Assembly: GCA_009746045.1 (NCBI GenBank)
Contig: RPFO01000165.1
Coordinates: forward strand, 4,005,367 to 4,069,366
DNA from: Mesostigma viride
Taxonomy: Eukaryota; Streptophyta; Mesostigmatophyceae; Mesostigmatales; Mesostigmataceae
Direction of reading: 5' to 3'
DNA length: 64,000 nucleotides
This document shows, in pieces, positions 1 to 11,384 of this stretch. Positions within the stretch are counted from its first letter, which is position 1. Each line of letters starts with the position of its first letter. Under the pieces are notes generated by a model. That model searched no databases. It saw only the letters and a list, made by a program, of their open reading frames with translations, and was not told the origin of the DNA. The position numbers and the translations under genes were made by a program.

Positions 1-1
1 T

Positions 2-214
2 CATCAATCGCATGAAGGAGGCGGTGCGCAAGGCCCTCGAGACAAGCGTGGCTCCTCACCACCGCCCCCCCGGATGCAGAAGATGGAGGAACTGTGCAAG
101 TGGGAGTTAGACGTGTGGAAGAACCAACTGGCCAATGGCTATGTCAGCTGCAGGGAGTGCAGCCTTTTGAAGCCAAGCCATGAACGGAGGAAGGCGCATG
201 CGATGTACAAATAA
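2..214 (+). CDS. 3' end of a zinc-finger protein (partial)
   Basis: An open frame enters from the left edge and stops at TAA 212-214. Its last 30 codons contain CREC followed by two histidines (Cys-x2-Cys-x7-His-x5-His), a BED/C2H2-like zinc-binding pattern close to the C-terminus, preceded by a tryptophan-rich stretch (KWELDVWKNQ). The proximal 70 bp read more naturally in another frame (INRMKEAVRKALET), so an exon boundary or a 1-nt indel may lie near 50-75. BED-type fingers occur in hAT transposases and chromatin proteins, and I cannot choose between them. An AATAAA-like context (aataaa, about 275-280) follows. Confidence 0.4.
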   Translation, partial: HQSHEGGGAQGPRDKRGSSPPPPRMQKMEELCKWELDVWKNQLANGYVSCRECSLLKPSHERRKAHAMYK

Positions 215-740
215 GTACTTCCACTCCTACATTGAGAAAAGGAGTGTTGAAATGATTACTGTATTTTATTTTCTAATAAAAGCGTTTACGTAAACAAAGA
301 GTCCTCACATCTCATGCATTATAAATAGGCCAATTAACAAATGCAATAGGTACGTAGCATATACTAAGCATACAAAACAGGGTGCAAGTGACAGAATTCA
401 AAAAGACTTAGCCGTTTAGGAGCTACACTTACTAGCACGGCCCCCTTAGTGCCCAGGACTTGGTGAAAATTCGGGACTTTGCACAGAAACACGCCTAACG
501 CCGCGCCGGTACTGCGTACGACAGAAGTAAGGGCGTATGACACGGTGCTCGGGACTTGTGCAATTTTAATTACTGACAAAGTACGCGCACTTGACGAATG
601 CTAATTACTGTCAAAGTACCCACGGAGCGGCGCTAGGCACTGGGCCAATTGGCCCTTGCATAATGCATGCTCGGCCCCTAGCCGCCATGCAAAGGAATTT
701 AATAAGAATGGGTGGGATGAATTAAACTCCATAGCCAAGG
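215..740. other. Spacer with no recognised gene
   Basis: AT-rich sequence between the zinc-finger frame and the chromo-like gene. It has several near-repeats of a gtac(c/t)-containing motif (for example agtacccacgg and aagtacgcgcac, 575-625) and no convincing coding frame. It could hold the 3' end of the left gene and the promoter of the right one. Confidence 0.3.
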
Positions 741-1667
741 ATGAAAGACAATCTTGCTCAGCTCGTTAATAGAGCGTCTTACGAGACGATTTTCACGCTT
801 CTGGGCAAGCGTCTCGATGACGAATTTAGGGCAAAAGAAAAGCAGGCGAACGAAATGCAGAGGAGTGATAGGGTGGATGCATGGAACCAGAAACGTGCCA
901 GGGGTTCTCAGAATCAGGGCGACGACGAGGGGAAAGAAGAAACGTGCGAACATTTCGACGTGTCCCGTATCGTCGACGCCAAGATGGTGAACAAGACAGT
1001 CTTTCTCCTTGTAGACTGGTTTTACACGGATGAGGATCACGAGGAAGCCAACCGTTTGGGGAAGCCGCTCAAGCAGAACGACTGGCTGCCTATCTCCAAC
1101 TTCGAGCCAGGATGCGATGAGCTCGTCCACAAATTCGCCAACAATTTCATTGGGACGCACAGCAAGGACGTTTCCAAGAAATTCCACACCAACCACGTCG
1201 CTGTCAGATCGGCATGGCAGACGGTCCTCAAGAAGAAGCTGGGCCAGGCGCGGGGGTCTAACGAAGCCAGGGAACGTTCTCACGAGCCCGAACCCAAGCG
1301 CGCCAAGACCGAGGATCGAACCCCTCCAACCTTTCCCAGCAACCTGCGTGAGAAGCCCCAGGCCAACCCAGGTCCTTTTCAGGATCCCCATCAGGCTGCG
1401 ATGGCCATCGGCATGAAGCTCAAGGCTAGCGAGAGGAAGCAGCAAGAGATCATGGCCGAGCTGGAAGCACTCCGTGCCGAGAAGGAGGCGTGGCAGGCCT
1501 CTGTGAAGCTAGCCATCGAGGGTGTCAACGAGGACAATGCAATCCCGTTGGACGATGATCCCAAGGACGATGATCCTAAGGACGTGGATGCCAAGGATGG
1601 GCACAATGACGGTGATGATGATGATGAGGAGGAGCAGGAGGATAATGATGAGGGAGATGAACACTAG
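741..1667 (+). CDS. Chromo-like-domain protein with coiled coil and acidic tail
   Basis: 308 codons, ATG at 741. Residues about 72-135 look like a chromodomain: a start of the type FDVSRIVDAKMV, a beta-strand FLLVDWFY where canonical domains have YLVKWKGY, then DWLPISNF in place of the TWEPxxNL strand, and a closing helix ELVHKFANNF. A lysine/arginine-rich linker follows, then a heptad-like coiled coil (about 222-262, ERKQQEIMAELEALRAEKEA) and a C-terminal tail that is almost entirely Asp/Glu. Chromodomains read methylated histones or target retroelement integrases. This protein has no integrase or RT around it, so a chromatin or histone-chaperone-like role is possible but not shown. Two of the usual aromatic-cage positions look altered. 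No intron is apparent. Confidence 0.55.
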   Translation: MKDNLAQLVNRASYETIFTLLGKRLDDEFRAKEKQANEMQRSDRVDAWNQKRARGSQNQGDDEGKEETCEHFDVSRIVDAKMVNKTVFLLVDWFYTDEDHEEANRLGKPLKQNDWLPISNFEPGCDELVHKFANNFIGTHSKDVSKKFHTNHVAVRSAWQTVLKKKLGQARGSNEARERSHEPEPKRAKTEDRTPPTFPSNLREKPQANPGPFQDPHQAAMAIGMKLKASERKQQEIMAELEALRAEKEAWQASVKLAIEGVNEDNAIPLDDDPKDDDPKDVDAKDGHNDGDDDDEEEQEDNDEGDEH

Positions 1668-3118
1668 ACAGCTATGGTAGTGTGGCAGCACCAGCACAGC
1701 CATGCTGGCTTTTTCTTGGTGGTGGCAGCACCAATACACGTGACAGAGTCCATTCATGCAATATAATCTGGAATAAAGAATTGTTTCATTAATAAATATC
1801 ATTACATGTGTTTATTTCCATGCTTTACCACGAGGAATGCCATGTTGTTGTGCATGCCTGTCAGCCCTCCAAAAGGGGGTCACTTTAGGTTTTTGTAGTA
1901 TCAAGACCTATATATGGTCGCACGCAAGCGTTAACAACCTTGAGATACCCAAACCCTTTGTCAAGGCGGATAGTAGCCCCAATGGTGCACGGAGCAATTG
2001 CACCACTTATCTAGATTACAAGAGCTACCACTAATGCAAGGGCTGTGTCCACCTTTGTTTGCTGCCTTGCCCTAACAAAACGGCAAACGTGCGCAAACCA
2101 TGTGATGTTGGCTTGCCAGTTGCAACCATGCAGAGTCCACCCCAACATAATGAAAATCATTATACTTTCAAAATAATCTATACTGCTTCAGGAAGCATTT
2201 CAAATTTAACGAGGTAACCCCTTAATTCAAGTTTAGCTTACATTTATGCAGTAGACTTCTCAGTAAGTGCTTGGTCATATGCAGCATACTTTGTCGCCTA
2301 GAGATAGGAAATCCTACCCGGCCCTGCCCCATTGAAGCAAGGGGTAGCCAATTCCTAGGCTATCACACCCAGCGTTGCTCGCGCTGGGGACACCTGTTCC
2401 ACAATGAACGAGTATTACTGTCGGCTCTTATGTTGACAGGATATGGTCTCGGCTGACAGCATGATAATGTGCCAATCCAATTAGATTTGCCCGGAAACCA
2501 GGCTGTTCCTATTGGGGTGATCTACTGATTATAAAAGCCAAAGCATGTCAGCGATGACTACCATTCTCTTGCGCGATTTCGTTTTATTTACTTCCAAGCA
2601 GCACGGACCTTTTCACAAACACCGCGTAACAGGGGCGCTTCGCCTTCACATCGCATTCTCCCAAGTTGTCTTTAAAACACTGAGCGCGTGGGGTCTACTT
2701 ACCATGCCCTTTCGACGCCTACCGTTCCACGACGCCCCCTTGAAGAGAAAGCAGATGCGCTGAAGGCAAGAAGTGCTTTCCTTCCTCTACTTCAGCATGC
2801 AACGGGACTTCGATTCATCCAAGAGGCAAGTTACAGGCATATTTTCATGTCGACAGAAGTCATAATGTCTCCCAAATAGTTCGGGGGCACTTTTTCCCAC
2901 ACGGCAATCCTTGCTAGCATTCAAGGACACTCTACCCGAGCAGCAAAGACGTTCATTACGCAGGAAGCAGCCTACAGAAAATAAAATCCTGCATCGTAAT
3001 TATCGAGTCCCTATTCATGCTTGTGTTGTAACTAAGGCTCTAATAATACACCCCTAGCATTAGGTAGTAGTTTTATATAAATAAGTAGCTTCTGTAAAAT
3101 GTTCTGGCTGAAAACCAG
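1668..3118. other. Non-coding stretch, nothing recognised
   Basis: An aataaa at about 1773 can serve as poly(A) signal for the chromo-like gene. The rest has only short unsupported frames and no transposon ends that I can see. Confidence 0.3.
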
Positions 3119-3420
3119 TAAACAAACAAAAGAAAATTAATTAATTAACTCCGGGGGCTGAGGACTGGACTAAACAAACAAACAAACAAAATTAAATTAA
3201 TGAACTCCTGTGGGCTCTGGGTATCACTGACCTCCACTGACTCGTCCTCTAGCCTATGGCCGCCGAAGGGGGGCCGCCGGGCCGGATTGCCGGCCGAATT
3301 GGGGACGGCGTGTACGATATCTACCAAACAAACAAAAGAAATTTATTAATTAAATAAGTACCCATGTGCCTTGAACGGCTGCAGGACAAACAAACAAACA
3401 AAAGGTTTTGATTAAATAAT
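3119..3420. repeat. Four dispersed (CAAA)n-TTAATTAA blocks
   Basis: The motif aaacaaacaaaa followed by ttaatta-type sequence occurs at about 3121, 3172, 3326 and 3388, separated by 50-150 bp of G+C-rich sequence. The arrangement resembles a row of short retroposed 3' tails, but I cannot delimit individual insertions. Confidence 0.4.
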
Positions 3421-3876
3421 AAAGAACCCGGGACTCTAACTGGCTCCCAACAAACAATCCAGGGTTATTCGTAATGCAAATACGGCAAAAATTGACCCAT
3501 AATACAGTATGTAACAAACTACAGTACTACAGCTGTAATGCTACAGTAGGGGTGTAATGTTGGTCGATTCCCTCTCGTGACCAGGTCGGGACCCAAAATT
3601 AGCTCGGCCCCGGTCGGCCCAGTTCACAAAAGAGTTCACAAAGAGTTCACCGCCTCATGTGAGTCGTGCCGGTATATGTATACATGTGCCATAATATATT
3701 CTGATCGTGCCATATATGTATACATGTAACGCAGTCCAAAACCAATTATTACTAAACCAACGATTTTTAATATACCTAGTTGGATATGTACACGTCGTGG
3801 AGGGGGTGTAGCCCCGCTGCGCATTTCTTTTGTAGCGTGCTCCCCTGAATGTAGTACATACCTTCCGTATCCAGCC

Positions 3877-5397
3877 ATGCCCAATATTTTTGTGCCAAGC
3901 TGTCGTGTTTTCGTTTTAAGCTTGCTGGCGTTGTCTTGTTTCCTGACAAGTACCTGCCACGCAAGACGTTCCCGCTTTCGTCCACACTCAGCCGCGCCCC
4001 GCAGAGTATCCCCGGGAAGTAGGGTTGTTCTTTCCACGGGATCTACGCAGCAGTCATCATGGTCCCCGATTTCTCGAGCTGGTCGACATTTGCGTATTAT
4101 GCGGGAAGGCCGAGGCATTGTAGACAGTTGCAACGGCTCCCATGCTTACCTCCTCGGTACGGTGAAAGGGATTGACTGTCGTGGCGTGCAGGTTTTTGCA
4201 GCCCTGTCCTTTATTTGTGTAGGAAGTGGTAGCTACGAGGCAGTTCTTCCAAGGCGTTGTGGTACATACAACGTTACGGTTAACTTGGCATTAGAATATG
4301 CGCATATTACTTTCGCAAATTATGTTGAAGTGGCCCAGGCACAGTGGGCAATTCTGGGTAGCTCCCCTGTGATAGGTTTGCTGGAAAACGTTCGCGTCCA
4401 TGCTCCCGACCGAAACGACAACGAACCCGCAATGGCCAACGAAGTGAGAGGCATCTGGTATGAGCCGAAGGGGCGGAACACGTGGTGTCTCAACTGCCCT
4501 ACCGCAGAACCGGACGGCATGGGTGATTTCCAGTACACGCAGGATGTCGAGCATGGGGGCCTGCCTGGTGATTCCCTGCCGTCGGCTCTAGACGAGAGGG
4601 TCCACAGATCCAGGTCGTACCGCTCTCATCAGGCCGTCCAGTCCTGCATGGCGAGAAAAGGCATCCGACGGATTGCGTTTGTCGGCGATTCGATCATGCG
4701 ATTCCGGATGAACTACTGGTGGTGGCTGCTGGACCCCAACGTGGACTTCCACAAGTTTGGCTTTGCGCACCATGACGTGCATGCGCAGACGGGAAACATG
4801 TCTATTAGCTGGTTCTTCGACCCGTACGGCATGCGCTTAACAAAATACATGCTGCAGGCCACGGGGGCGAGCTGCATGGTGGAAGGGTGCGACAGTACGA
4901 CGTTCTATAAACACATTGTCGGTCTAGGATCTGATAAAACCGGGGCAGCGCGGAATCCCATGGATCTTCGAGGGTTTGACTTTTTGATCTTGGGATATGG
5001 GGCATGGCTTAGTGTTACGCCACAGTACGCCTTGGCCGGATATCCACAACGAATGGCTGAGCTGGGAAGGCTGTTAAAGCTCTTCAAGAGCAACCACACC
5101 CAGCTCCCTGGGCTGATCTGGGTTCATGCGTACAGTGTGGGGCCCCTTAATTTTCACAATCTGTACGGGGACCCGCTCCTCTTCGCAATGGCCCGAGACG
5201 TTGCGCACCAATGCTTGGAAGGGATCCCTCAAATCGATGGGTATGCCGTTACTCGTGGGCGGGAGATGAGCTCATGGGACAAGCTACACTATGGGTTAAG
5301 ACAACATGACCGAAAGGGAAAACCCACGTACTTGAGTTACTTCGGCGTAGTTGAACGGGAGACTACGGAGCTTGTTCTGGAAAAAATGTGTGCATGA
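3877..5397 (+). CDS. Secreted SGNH/PC-esterase-like protein
   Basis: 506 codons in one exon. The N-terminus is a clear signal peptide: hydrophobic core about residues 10-26 (VFVLSLLALSCFL) ending in CHA before RR. The C-terminal half has the block order of SGNH-fold esterases of the PC-esterase/NXPE/TBL type: GDSIMR (about residue 272) as the Ser block, GYGAWLS as the block-III equivalent, and WDKLHYG near the end as the Asp-x-x-His block. NXT/S sites (NVT, NMS, NHT) suggest glycosylation. Relatives transfer or remove acyl groups on cell-wall or extracellular glycans, and substrate specificity cannot be read here. The N-terminal 230 residues resemble nothing I recognise. The start is the first ATG of the frame and is directly followed by the signal peptide. 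Confidence 0.65.
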   Translation: MPNIFVPSCRVFVLSLLALSCFLTSTCHARRSRFRPHSAAPRRVSPGSRVVLSTGSTQQSSWSPISRAGRHLRIMREGRGIVDSCNGSHAYLLGTVKGIDCRGVQVFAALSFICVGSGSYEAVLPRRCGTYNVTVNLALEYAHITFANYVEVAQAQWAILGSSPVIGLLENVRVHAPDRNDNEPAMANEVRGIWYEPKGRNTWCLNCPTAEPDGMGDFQYTQDVEHGGLPGDSLPSALDERVHRSRSYRSHQAVQSCMARKGIRRIAFVGDSIMRFRMNYWWWLLDPNVDFHKFGFAHHDVHAQTGNMSISWFFDPYGMRLTKYMLQATGASCMVEGCDSTTFYKHIVGLGSDKTGAARNPMDLRGFDFLILGYGAWLSVTPQYALAGYPQRMAELGRLLKLFKSNHTQLPGLIWVHAYSVGPLNFHNLYGDPLLFAMARDVAHQCLEGIPQIDGYAVTRGREMSSWDKLHYGLRQHDRKGKPTYLSYFGVVERETTELVLEKMCA

Positions 5398-6762
5398 TTT
5401 TTTTTCAGAGACAACGTTTTGATCTGTGTGAACCAGCTGCTTCGGGTTGCTCCAGAACAAGATAGCATGCCTCGGCATTAGTGCCTCTGCCAAGGGTTTT
5501 TAGAAAACGTCAAAATGTTTACTTAGGCCCCTGACCCTTCCGTCAGATTGTTGACTTTTTGCCCTGGTGTCTAGTGTCGACACTTGACTTTTTGTCCCGA
5601 TGTACAGTCAAACAAAATGATTGCTTTTTGGATCGAGGGCTGGCCTGCATGGGCCTGCTGATTTTGGGAACAGCTTGCAAACATCATTACGTTGTCTCGT
5701 TGATGAAGGAAGGGAAGGGGGGCATCACGGTGTTACGCCGCAGTTCTCCCCTACCGCCCTGACCTCTACCTAACCAAGGAGTTCCACGTTTCACTGTGTA
5801 ACGATGGTCATCCACATCATTCATAGTCCAAATATGAAAGATCTTTTACCTGGGTTGCTTTCTTGAGAATTAAGGAAGACTTCACCTATGCCAGAGAAAT
5901 GTTGAGATGATGATTCCACAGCACGTGGTTTGGTTACCACAACCCTTGCAGACACAACTAGACAATTGTTGGAACAATTAATTAATTAATTAATTAATTA
6001 GGAACATAACTCCGTTGGGAGTATATGTAGCACATAGCCCTGAGAAGGGGCATATGAGCCTATAATACATTCTAAGCTACTTCCTGCAAGGGTGGGAATG
6101 TAAACAACACTTGCTCTAGGTGCACCAGGGCACCCGCACCCTCATGGTCTATCACGCTATGCCCGGGTAAGGGGGGGAGCATGCCTGTGAGGGGGAAGAT
6201 CATCATGGCTATACAAGAGCTATGGCATGGCTTCTCAGCAGAGAGTGACTCCCTGCATGGGCACAACATTACTAAATAAGGCTAGGCATCGTCTGGAGTG
6301 TGGCACATCATAGGCACACATGTACATGATTAAATAAAGCGCAGGGCTTAGCTGAGATAGTGCCTCTAGGAGGCGTACATGTACATGGCCACGGTCTGTT
6401 GGAACAAGGGTTGTGATCTAATCTGTCATGGTGTAATAAAGTTAAGCTTTATTCCTCCATCCTCGAAGCCTCTTGCTCGTTGACCTCTTTCAGTGCCACA
6501 GAAGTTGTCAAGGATACTACTTTCAACGACTGCCTATTTTCAACGACTGCCTTTCCTCCTATTGCTTTTCTCTTATTTTCTACGATTGGCTCGAGGCGTA
6601 TTTTTCTCGTTTCTCGTTTTTAGGATTAAATCAAAAAAGTGGTTTTTCATTAAAAAATAAGTTACACAGCCATTTTAAGTCACCCAGGTAAAGCGTTCAT
6701 GCTGAAGCCGTATGTCTCATCAAAACACACCATATCTAGACATGCATATCTGTTTTCACATT
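5398..6762. other. Spacer with AATT microsatellite, no gene recognised
   Basis: Contains an (AATT)n run at about 5978-6001 and short open frames without domain signal. This is the 3' flank of the esterase-like gene up to the first LINE tail. Confidence 0.35.
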
Positions 6763-6845
6763 AATTAATTAATTAATTAATAGACACGTGACTGCGTCAC
6801 GTGAGCATAAGTCCTCAGTGGGAGGGGAATATGGGATGGAATGGA
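6763..6845 (-). mobile_element. LINE 3'-end fragment a
   Basis: Minus-strand LINE 3' UTR ending with the hairpin CACGTGACTGCGTCACGTG (6785-6803, as read on plus) and a TTAA tract at its left edge. Only about 80 bp of the element remain. It abuts the tail of the next copy directly. Confidence 0.7.
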
Positions 6846-7516
6846 TTAATTAATTAATTAATTAATAGACACGTGACTGCGTCACGTGAGCATAAGTCCT
6901 CAGTGGGGGGGGAACGTGGGATGGAATGGATGGTATAAGCTATCTAGGTCCTAGTTACAGGGGTGTGGGCACCGCGGCCCGAATCGCTATGAATGCCATA
7001 CTTGGTCACACGCGGAGCCCCCACAGGCTTGGGGGTGGTCTCCTTCATCACTACTTGCCATCTATCCTTGCGCATCATCTGCCTCCATATTACAGACAAA
7101 CCAGGAGGCTGCCCGGGGGTGAGCCCGTCACGTCTAGTGTAGCACATGTCCATGCCGAGTCTATCACGAAAAGTCCACGGGTGGCGGCCCTGCCGCGCGC
7201 GGCCGCGGGCACGCCAGGTGAGGACATATCGCCCAGGCTGGGCGGGCTTGGTGCCAGCTAGTCTATCTGATGTATCTACCTGATCTGTGCGGGCCAGGTG
7301 CCCGGCTAGGCCCAGGCGCCTGTGCCGAATAATGTGGGAAACATAGGGCAAATCAGCGTACAAATCCTCATTACTAATGTGCAAACCCAAGGGGATGTTA
7401 AGGGCCTTGCGCAGCATCTTGGTGACGGCGCCGTCGAGTCGCTGCTCCAGCTCCTGCGTCAGTGTCCAGGTCTCGGCGCCGTAGGTCAGGATCGTCAGAA
7501 TGACGACCTTGAATGG
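6846..7516 (-). mobile_element. 5'-truncated LINE copy b (ORF2 C-terminus + 3' UTR)
   Basis: Reverse complement encodes the last part of the LINE ORF2 (frame 6944-7417, ending in TPVTRT) with the conserved RRLGLAGHLAR motif, then the 3' UTR, the hairpin (6870-6888) and the TTAA tail. GAATGGA occurs at both edges (about 6839-6845 and 7510-7516), consistent with a short target duplication. Truncated at the 5' side near codon VVILT of the parent ORF2. Confidence 0.75.
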
Positions 7517-8045
7517 ATTAATTAATTAATTAATAGACACGTGACTGCGTCACGTGAGCATAAGTCCTCAGTGGGAGGGGAACATGGGATGGAATGGATG
7601 GTGTAAGCTATCTCGGTCCTAGTTACAGGGGTGTGGGCACCGCGGCCCGAATCGCTATGAATGCCATACTTGGTCACACGCGGAGCCCCCACAGGCTTGG
7701 GGGTGGTCTCCTTCATCACTACTTGCCATCTATCCTTGCGCACCATCTGACTCCATATTACAGACAAACCAGGAGGCTGCCCGGGGGTGAGCCCGTCACG
7801 TCTAGTGTAGCACATGTCCATGCCGAGTCTATCACGAAAAGTCCACGGGTGGCGGCCCTGCCGCGCGCGGCCGGGGGCACGCCAGGTGAGGACATAACGC
7901 CCAGGCTGGGCGGGCTTGGTGCCAGCAAGTCTATCTGATGTATCTACCTGATCTGTGCGGGCCAGGTGCCCGGGCGCCTGTGCCGAATAATGTGGGAAAC
8001 ATAGGGCAAATCAGCGTACAAATCCTCATTACTAATGTGCAAACC
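7517..8045 (-). mobile_element. 5'-truncated LINE copy c
   Basis: Third head-to-tail minus-strand copy, about 97% like copy b over the shared part, with hairpin at 7538-7556 and TTAA tail. A small deletion near 7970 relative to copy b breaks the frame. It ends at gcaaacc, where another tail begins. Confidence 0.75.
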
Positions 8046-8457
8046 AATTAATTAATTCATTAATAAGCACGTGACTGTGTCACGTGGGTGCCAATACAGA
8101 GTAAAGGAACCTTCAACCCTATATACACAGCGAGAAGGAAGGAGGGCGCCCTAGCTTCTCTCACTGCCGCAGGTGGGCAGGCCCCAGAGCGCTCTCTCCA
8201 CGGCATGGTGCCGGGGCGCAACACTGTGGGTGCAATACAACCAGTGCAATACACCATAGGTAGGCTGACGCATAGCTTATGCTACAAATGTGAGGTGGGC
8301 TCAAGACGTCGGCTAATTAAGGCGCAAGCTGATGGCCACAAGGTGCCAGAGCTAATTGAAGGTATTATAACGCTGTGCGCTAATATCGTTTCAAGTGCTG
8401 TAATGCCTAAGCTATCCCTTAATCGATTGCCCCCATCTAGCTAGACAGCTAGCTGGA
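8046..8457 (-). mobile_element. SINE-like non-LTR element (tail at left)
   Basis: Begins on the left with an AATT/ATTA tract and the hairpin CACGTGACTGTGTCACGTG (8068-8086), but the adjoining body (gggtgccaatacagag, then aaaggaaccttc) is not LINE ORF2. The same 3' body recurs at 13,930-13,950 and 60,880-60,905. The interior has an actgtgggtgcaata core (about 8223) also found in the insertion at 36,760-37,077. No coding frame is evident and the 5' end is uncertain. Confidence 0.5.
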
Positions 8458-8460
8458 GTG

Positions 8461-8990
8461 CTCTATCCCGGGGAAGCCCGGCGGGGCTTCCACAGTTTCT
8501 TGTTGACATAGAGGTCCCCGCCCCGCCAGTACACTTGCAAACCAAAGGGGATGTTGAGGGCCGTGCGCAGCATCTTGGTGACGGCGCCGTCGAGTCGTTG
8601 CTCCAGCTCCTGCGTCAGTGTCCAGGTCTCGGCGCCGTAGGTCAGGATCGTCAGAATAACGACCTTGAAGAGGTCACGCTTGACGAACCGGGGTAGGGCG
8701 GGGTTGCTCCACCAGCGGCGGTGGTCATGGAGGTGCGCCCACGCCATGCCGATCCGTGTCGTCATGTCGTCCTCGCAGTCGGGAAGCCAACCGTGCCTGT
8801 CGACTCGCAGCTTGAAGCGGCCTGAAGGAGGGTAGTTGACCTCGGCATCGTCTAAGAGGCGGAGTGTGGGTGGGGGCCCTGCCATGCCGAGGGCCAGGGC
8901 CTCCGTTTTTGGGCTGATTTCTAGACCAACCGCCCGAGCCTCGAGCGCCAGGCCGCAGGCAGTCCAGCAGTTTTCACATGGACCTCATGA
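8461..8990 (-). pseudogene. LINE ORF2 C-terminal fragment, divergent subfamily
   Basis: Minus-strand frame 8463-8885 contains the ORF2 region after the RT palm (LDDAEVNYPPSGRF, YGAETWTLTQELEQRLDGAV). It ends in a private tail after NIPFGL instead of the HISNEDLYADL of the other copies, so it stems from another subfamily or is a chimera. No 3' tail is attached. Confidence 0.65.
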
Positions 8991-9074
8991 ATTAATCACA
9001 TCATCCCATGGCATGCATTTCTGCATTCACATGTGCTGGGTTTTCTGCTCCAGTTCAGACTCATGAGACTCGCT

Positions 9075-9084
9075 ATCGCTGTCC
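9075..9084 (+). repeat. Left target-site duplication of LINE copy 1
   Basis: ATCGCTGTCC. The same 10 bp stand at 30,984-30,993 immediately after the TTAA tail. The outer flanks (actcgct on the left, acccgaa on the right) would be contiguous before insertion. Confidence 0.85.
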
Positions 9085-9299
9085 TGGCGCTAACTGCACG
9101 AAAAATGCGGTAACGGAATGCAATATACAATAATGCTCATAACTTTTGACTCCGCCCATGAAATTTCATCGGGTTGGTTGCATTAGACTCGTCTTGTGAA
9201 GACGAACACGCTGATATAATTTTCTGCAGCTATCGCTCAATATTTCCGAAGATACCGGCACCGCCCTGCCCAGCAAATATCGCTGTTTTTCAGCTCGAT

Positions 9300-9952
9300 A
9301 TGGCGGAATACGACTCATCCCAGCAATCACAAGCGCCCGCGGCCCTGCACCAACTCGCTGATAAAGCCATGGCGTCATTGGAAACCCCCTTGCACGCTAT
9401 GCCGGACGCCACTGTCAGCATCCAGCCGCTCCACTCCACCGCTCCGCCGAACAGCGACCCTGCCATGGATACCCGCGAGGAGGCCTTTTCTGCCGAGGAA
9501 GCTGCCGCGTTTTTACCTGGCAAATGGCCAGGCCTTAACGCCATCATGCGCCCGTCCCGAGCTGCCGCCCTCACCATCCTGCACCTGGCTGCCGAGAAAA
9601 AGTGCGAGATCCGGGACTGCGACCAACAGTTTACCCACCTGTCGGACTTTCTCCACGACAACCCCGACGACACCGACCTCTGCCTCGCAGTCTGGTGGAC
9701 GTGCTCCCGTCTTTCCGACAGCGCCCTTGAGCGCTTTGTCATGGCCTCTCTGGACGTGGGAGCCGACCCCACTGTTGCTGCCGCCATCGACATCACCGCC
9801 AGGCAAGTCGCCAATACCTGCTTCAATCGCATCCCCTCCCTCCTCAACGCTGCCCTCAACCCTGTCCACAACCACCTCGCCACCCACCACGCCCATTCCT
9901 CACACGCCGACACCTCCATCCACTCCGCCATCACCCACATTGCAGCAGGACT

Positions 9953-9987
<35 letters not shown>

Positions 9988-10004
9988 TCCTGCACCAGCT
10001 CTAG
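9300..10004 (+). pseudogene. LINE ORF1, N-terminal part
   Basis: Starts MAEYDSSQQS at ATG 9300 and encodes an alpha-helical N-terminal region followed by a poly-Gln run (CAG repeat 9955-9987). The frame ends at TAG 10,002-10,004. The second copy (minus strand near 42,140) has CAG at this place and reads on, so this is a C-to-T nonsense change. The coding sequence runs to the transposon insertion at 10,046 and resumes at 16,810. Confidence 0.75.
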
Positions 10005-11384
10005 CAACAACTTGCCGCCTCCAGAACCCCTGCCAAGACCACCTACAGGGTCAGCTCACTTCCTTAGTGATTTCGGCACCTCAATTAGTGACAAAATTCG
10101 GTTCATTAGTACGGTTTACCCGAGAAATCTGGTCGGATACTGATTAGTGACAATTCGTACCCGACCAAATCCGATCCGAAAGCACTAACGACGCGAATAA
10201 TTAGTACATGCAACTCACTTCATTAGTATGATGGCGAGGTCGTCAGCTCGTGGAGCTATGGAGACGGCATTTCCCATTCTTGCTGCGAAAACAATCGTTT
10301 CAGAAAGAAATCTGTGAAAAATCTCGTGCTTATGTGTATAATTGCTACATTTCTCAGTCTGCAGCGCTCCACGCTGAGGTTGGAGTCATGCATATAGCGA
10401 CCGATTGCGATGATCAAAGAATGAAAAACTGTGCTATCCGGAATCGTGTGAATCGTGTGCCTACAGCTGCCTACGTGACGCGATCACTTCGAAAAGGCGT
10501 CGAATGCGGGATACATCCATGGGCTCCATCGTACAGAATTTTTGGGGCGGACCGAGGTAGCTGCCGGTGGGAATGCCGTGAGAATACTGCGGAAACGTGC
10601 GTAAGTGAAAACTGGATACTGCTTGACCTCCGGTGCATCTGGTGAGCCGTAGTTCTGGTTTAGGGTGATAGGGTGGTTGAAAATGGAGGTCTAGTCAGGG
10701 TTTGATATTGTTTGTTGCGTTTCTTGCTGGAATTTTATTTTCCGGTGCTGTCGGTGGCCGCTGAAGAAATTCTTTGCGGGACCTAGGATGTGTGCTGTCC
10801 TTCCGTCTGGCACCGCTGCCGTGGATTCGACGGCCGCAAACACCTGCATTGATAAATTGCCGCACCTGACTGCGTCAATGTTATGGATGCTCAGGGTATT
10901 ATGGCGCCTTGAGTGTCATGTTGTCCATACGTCTTGCATATGGCATTCATCTATGTAACCTTTTGCCTCTTGCTGTTGGTTGCTTTGCTTTTATGCGCTT
11001 TATTTCATTTCCTTGGTGGGATTAGCCTGTGGAAGGCGGCCTCCCTCCTGCATCCTGTGTCGGCAGACATACTGACAGGCAGGATGAAGTGCAGGCAGAG
11101 GGGCAGGCGAACAGCCGTTTATATTTGCACACATGCTTGCCGCTGGTACGCTAGTTTGCGTGTATCTTTGCATGGTCATGTTTTGGCAGGCCTGGACAGA
11201 TATGTTCAAATATGGTCGCATGCGTGCATGCACGCATGCATGAATGGGGTTACGCATGTTGCCAGCCACATAGGTAGGCACGTGGGAACGCTCGCAAGCT
11301 GACGACACTACCAGGGGTAGGTTCAGGCTGGTCTGGACCTGGAAGACACACAGGAGGCAGGCAGCCTTGGATGGTGTGGTGGGG

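Noticed and set aside
699-1445. 248-codon minus-strand frame opposite the chromo-like gene
   Set aside because: The plus-strand frame has a recognisable domain layout and ATG start. The antisense frame has none.
9290-9940. Minus-strand frame of 216 codons opposite LINE ORF1
   Set aside because: Shadow of the G+C-rich ORF1 coding strand. ORF1 is supported by a second copy and by its RRM-like motif.
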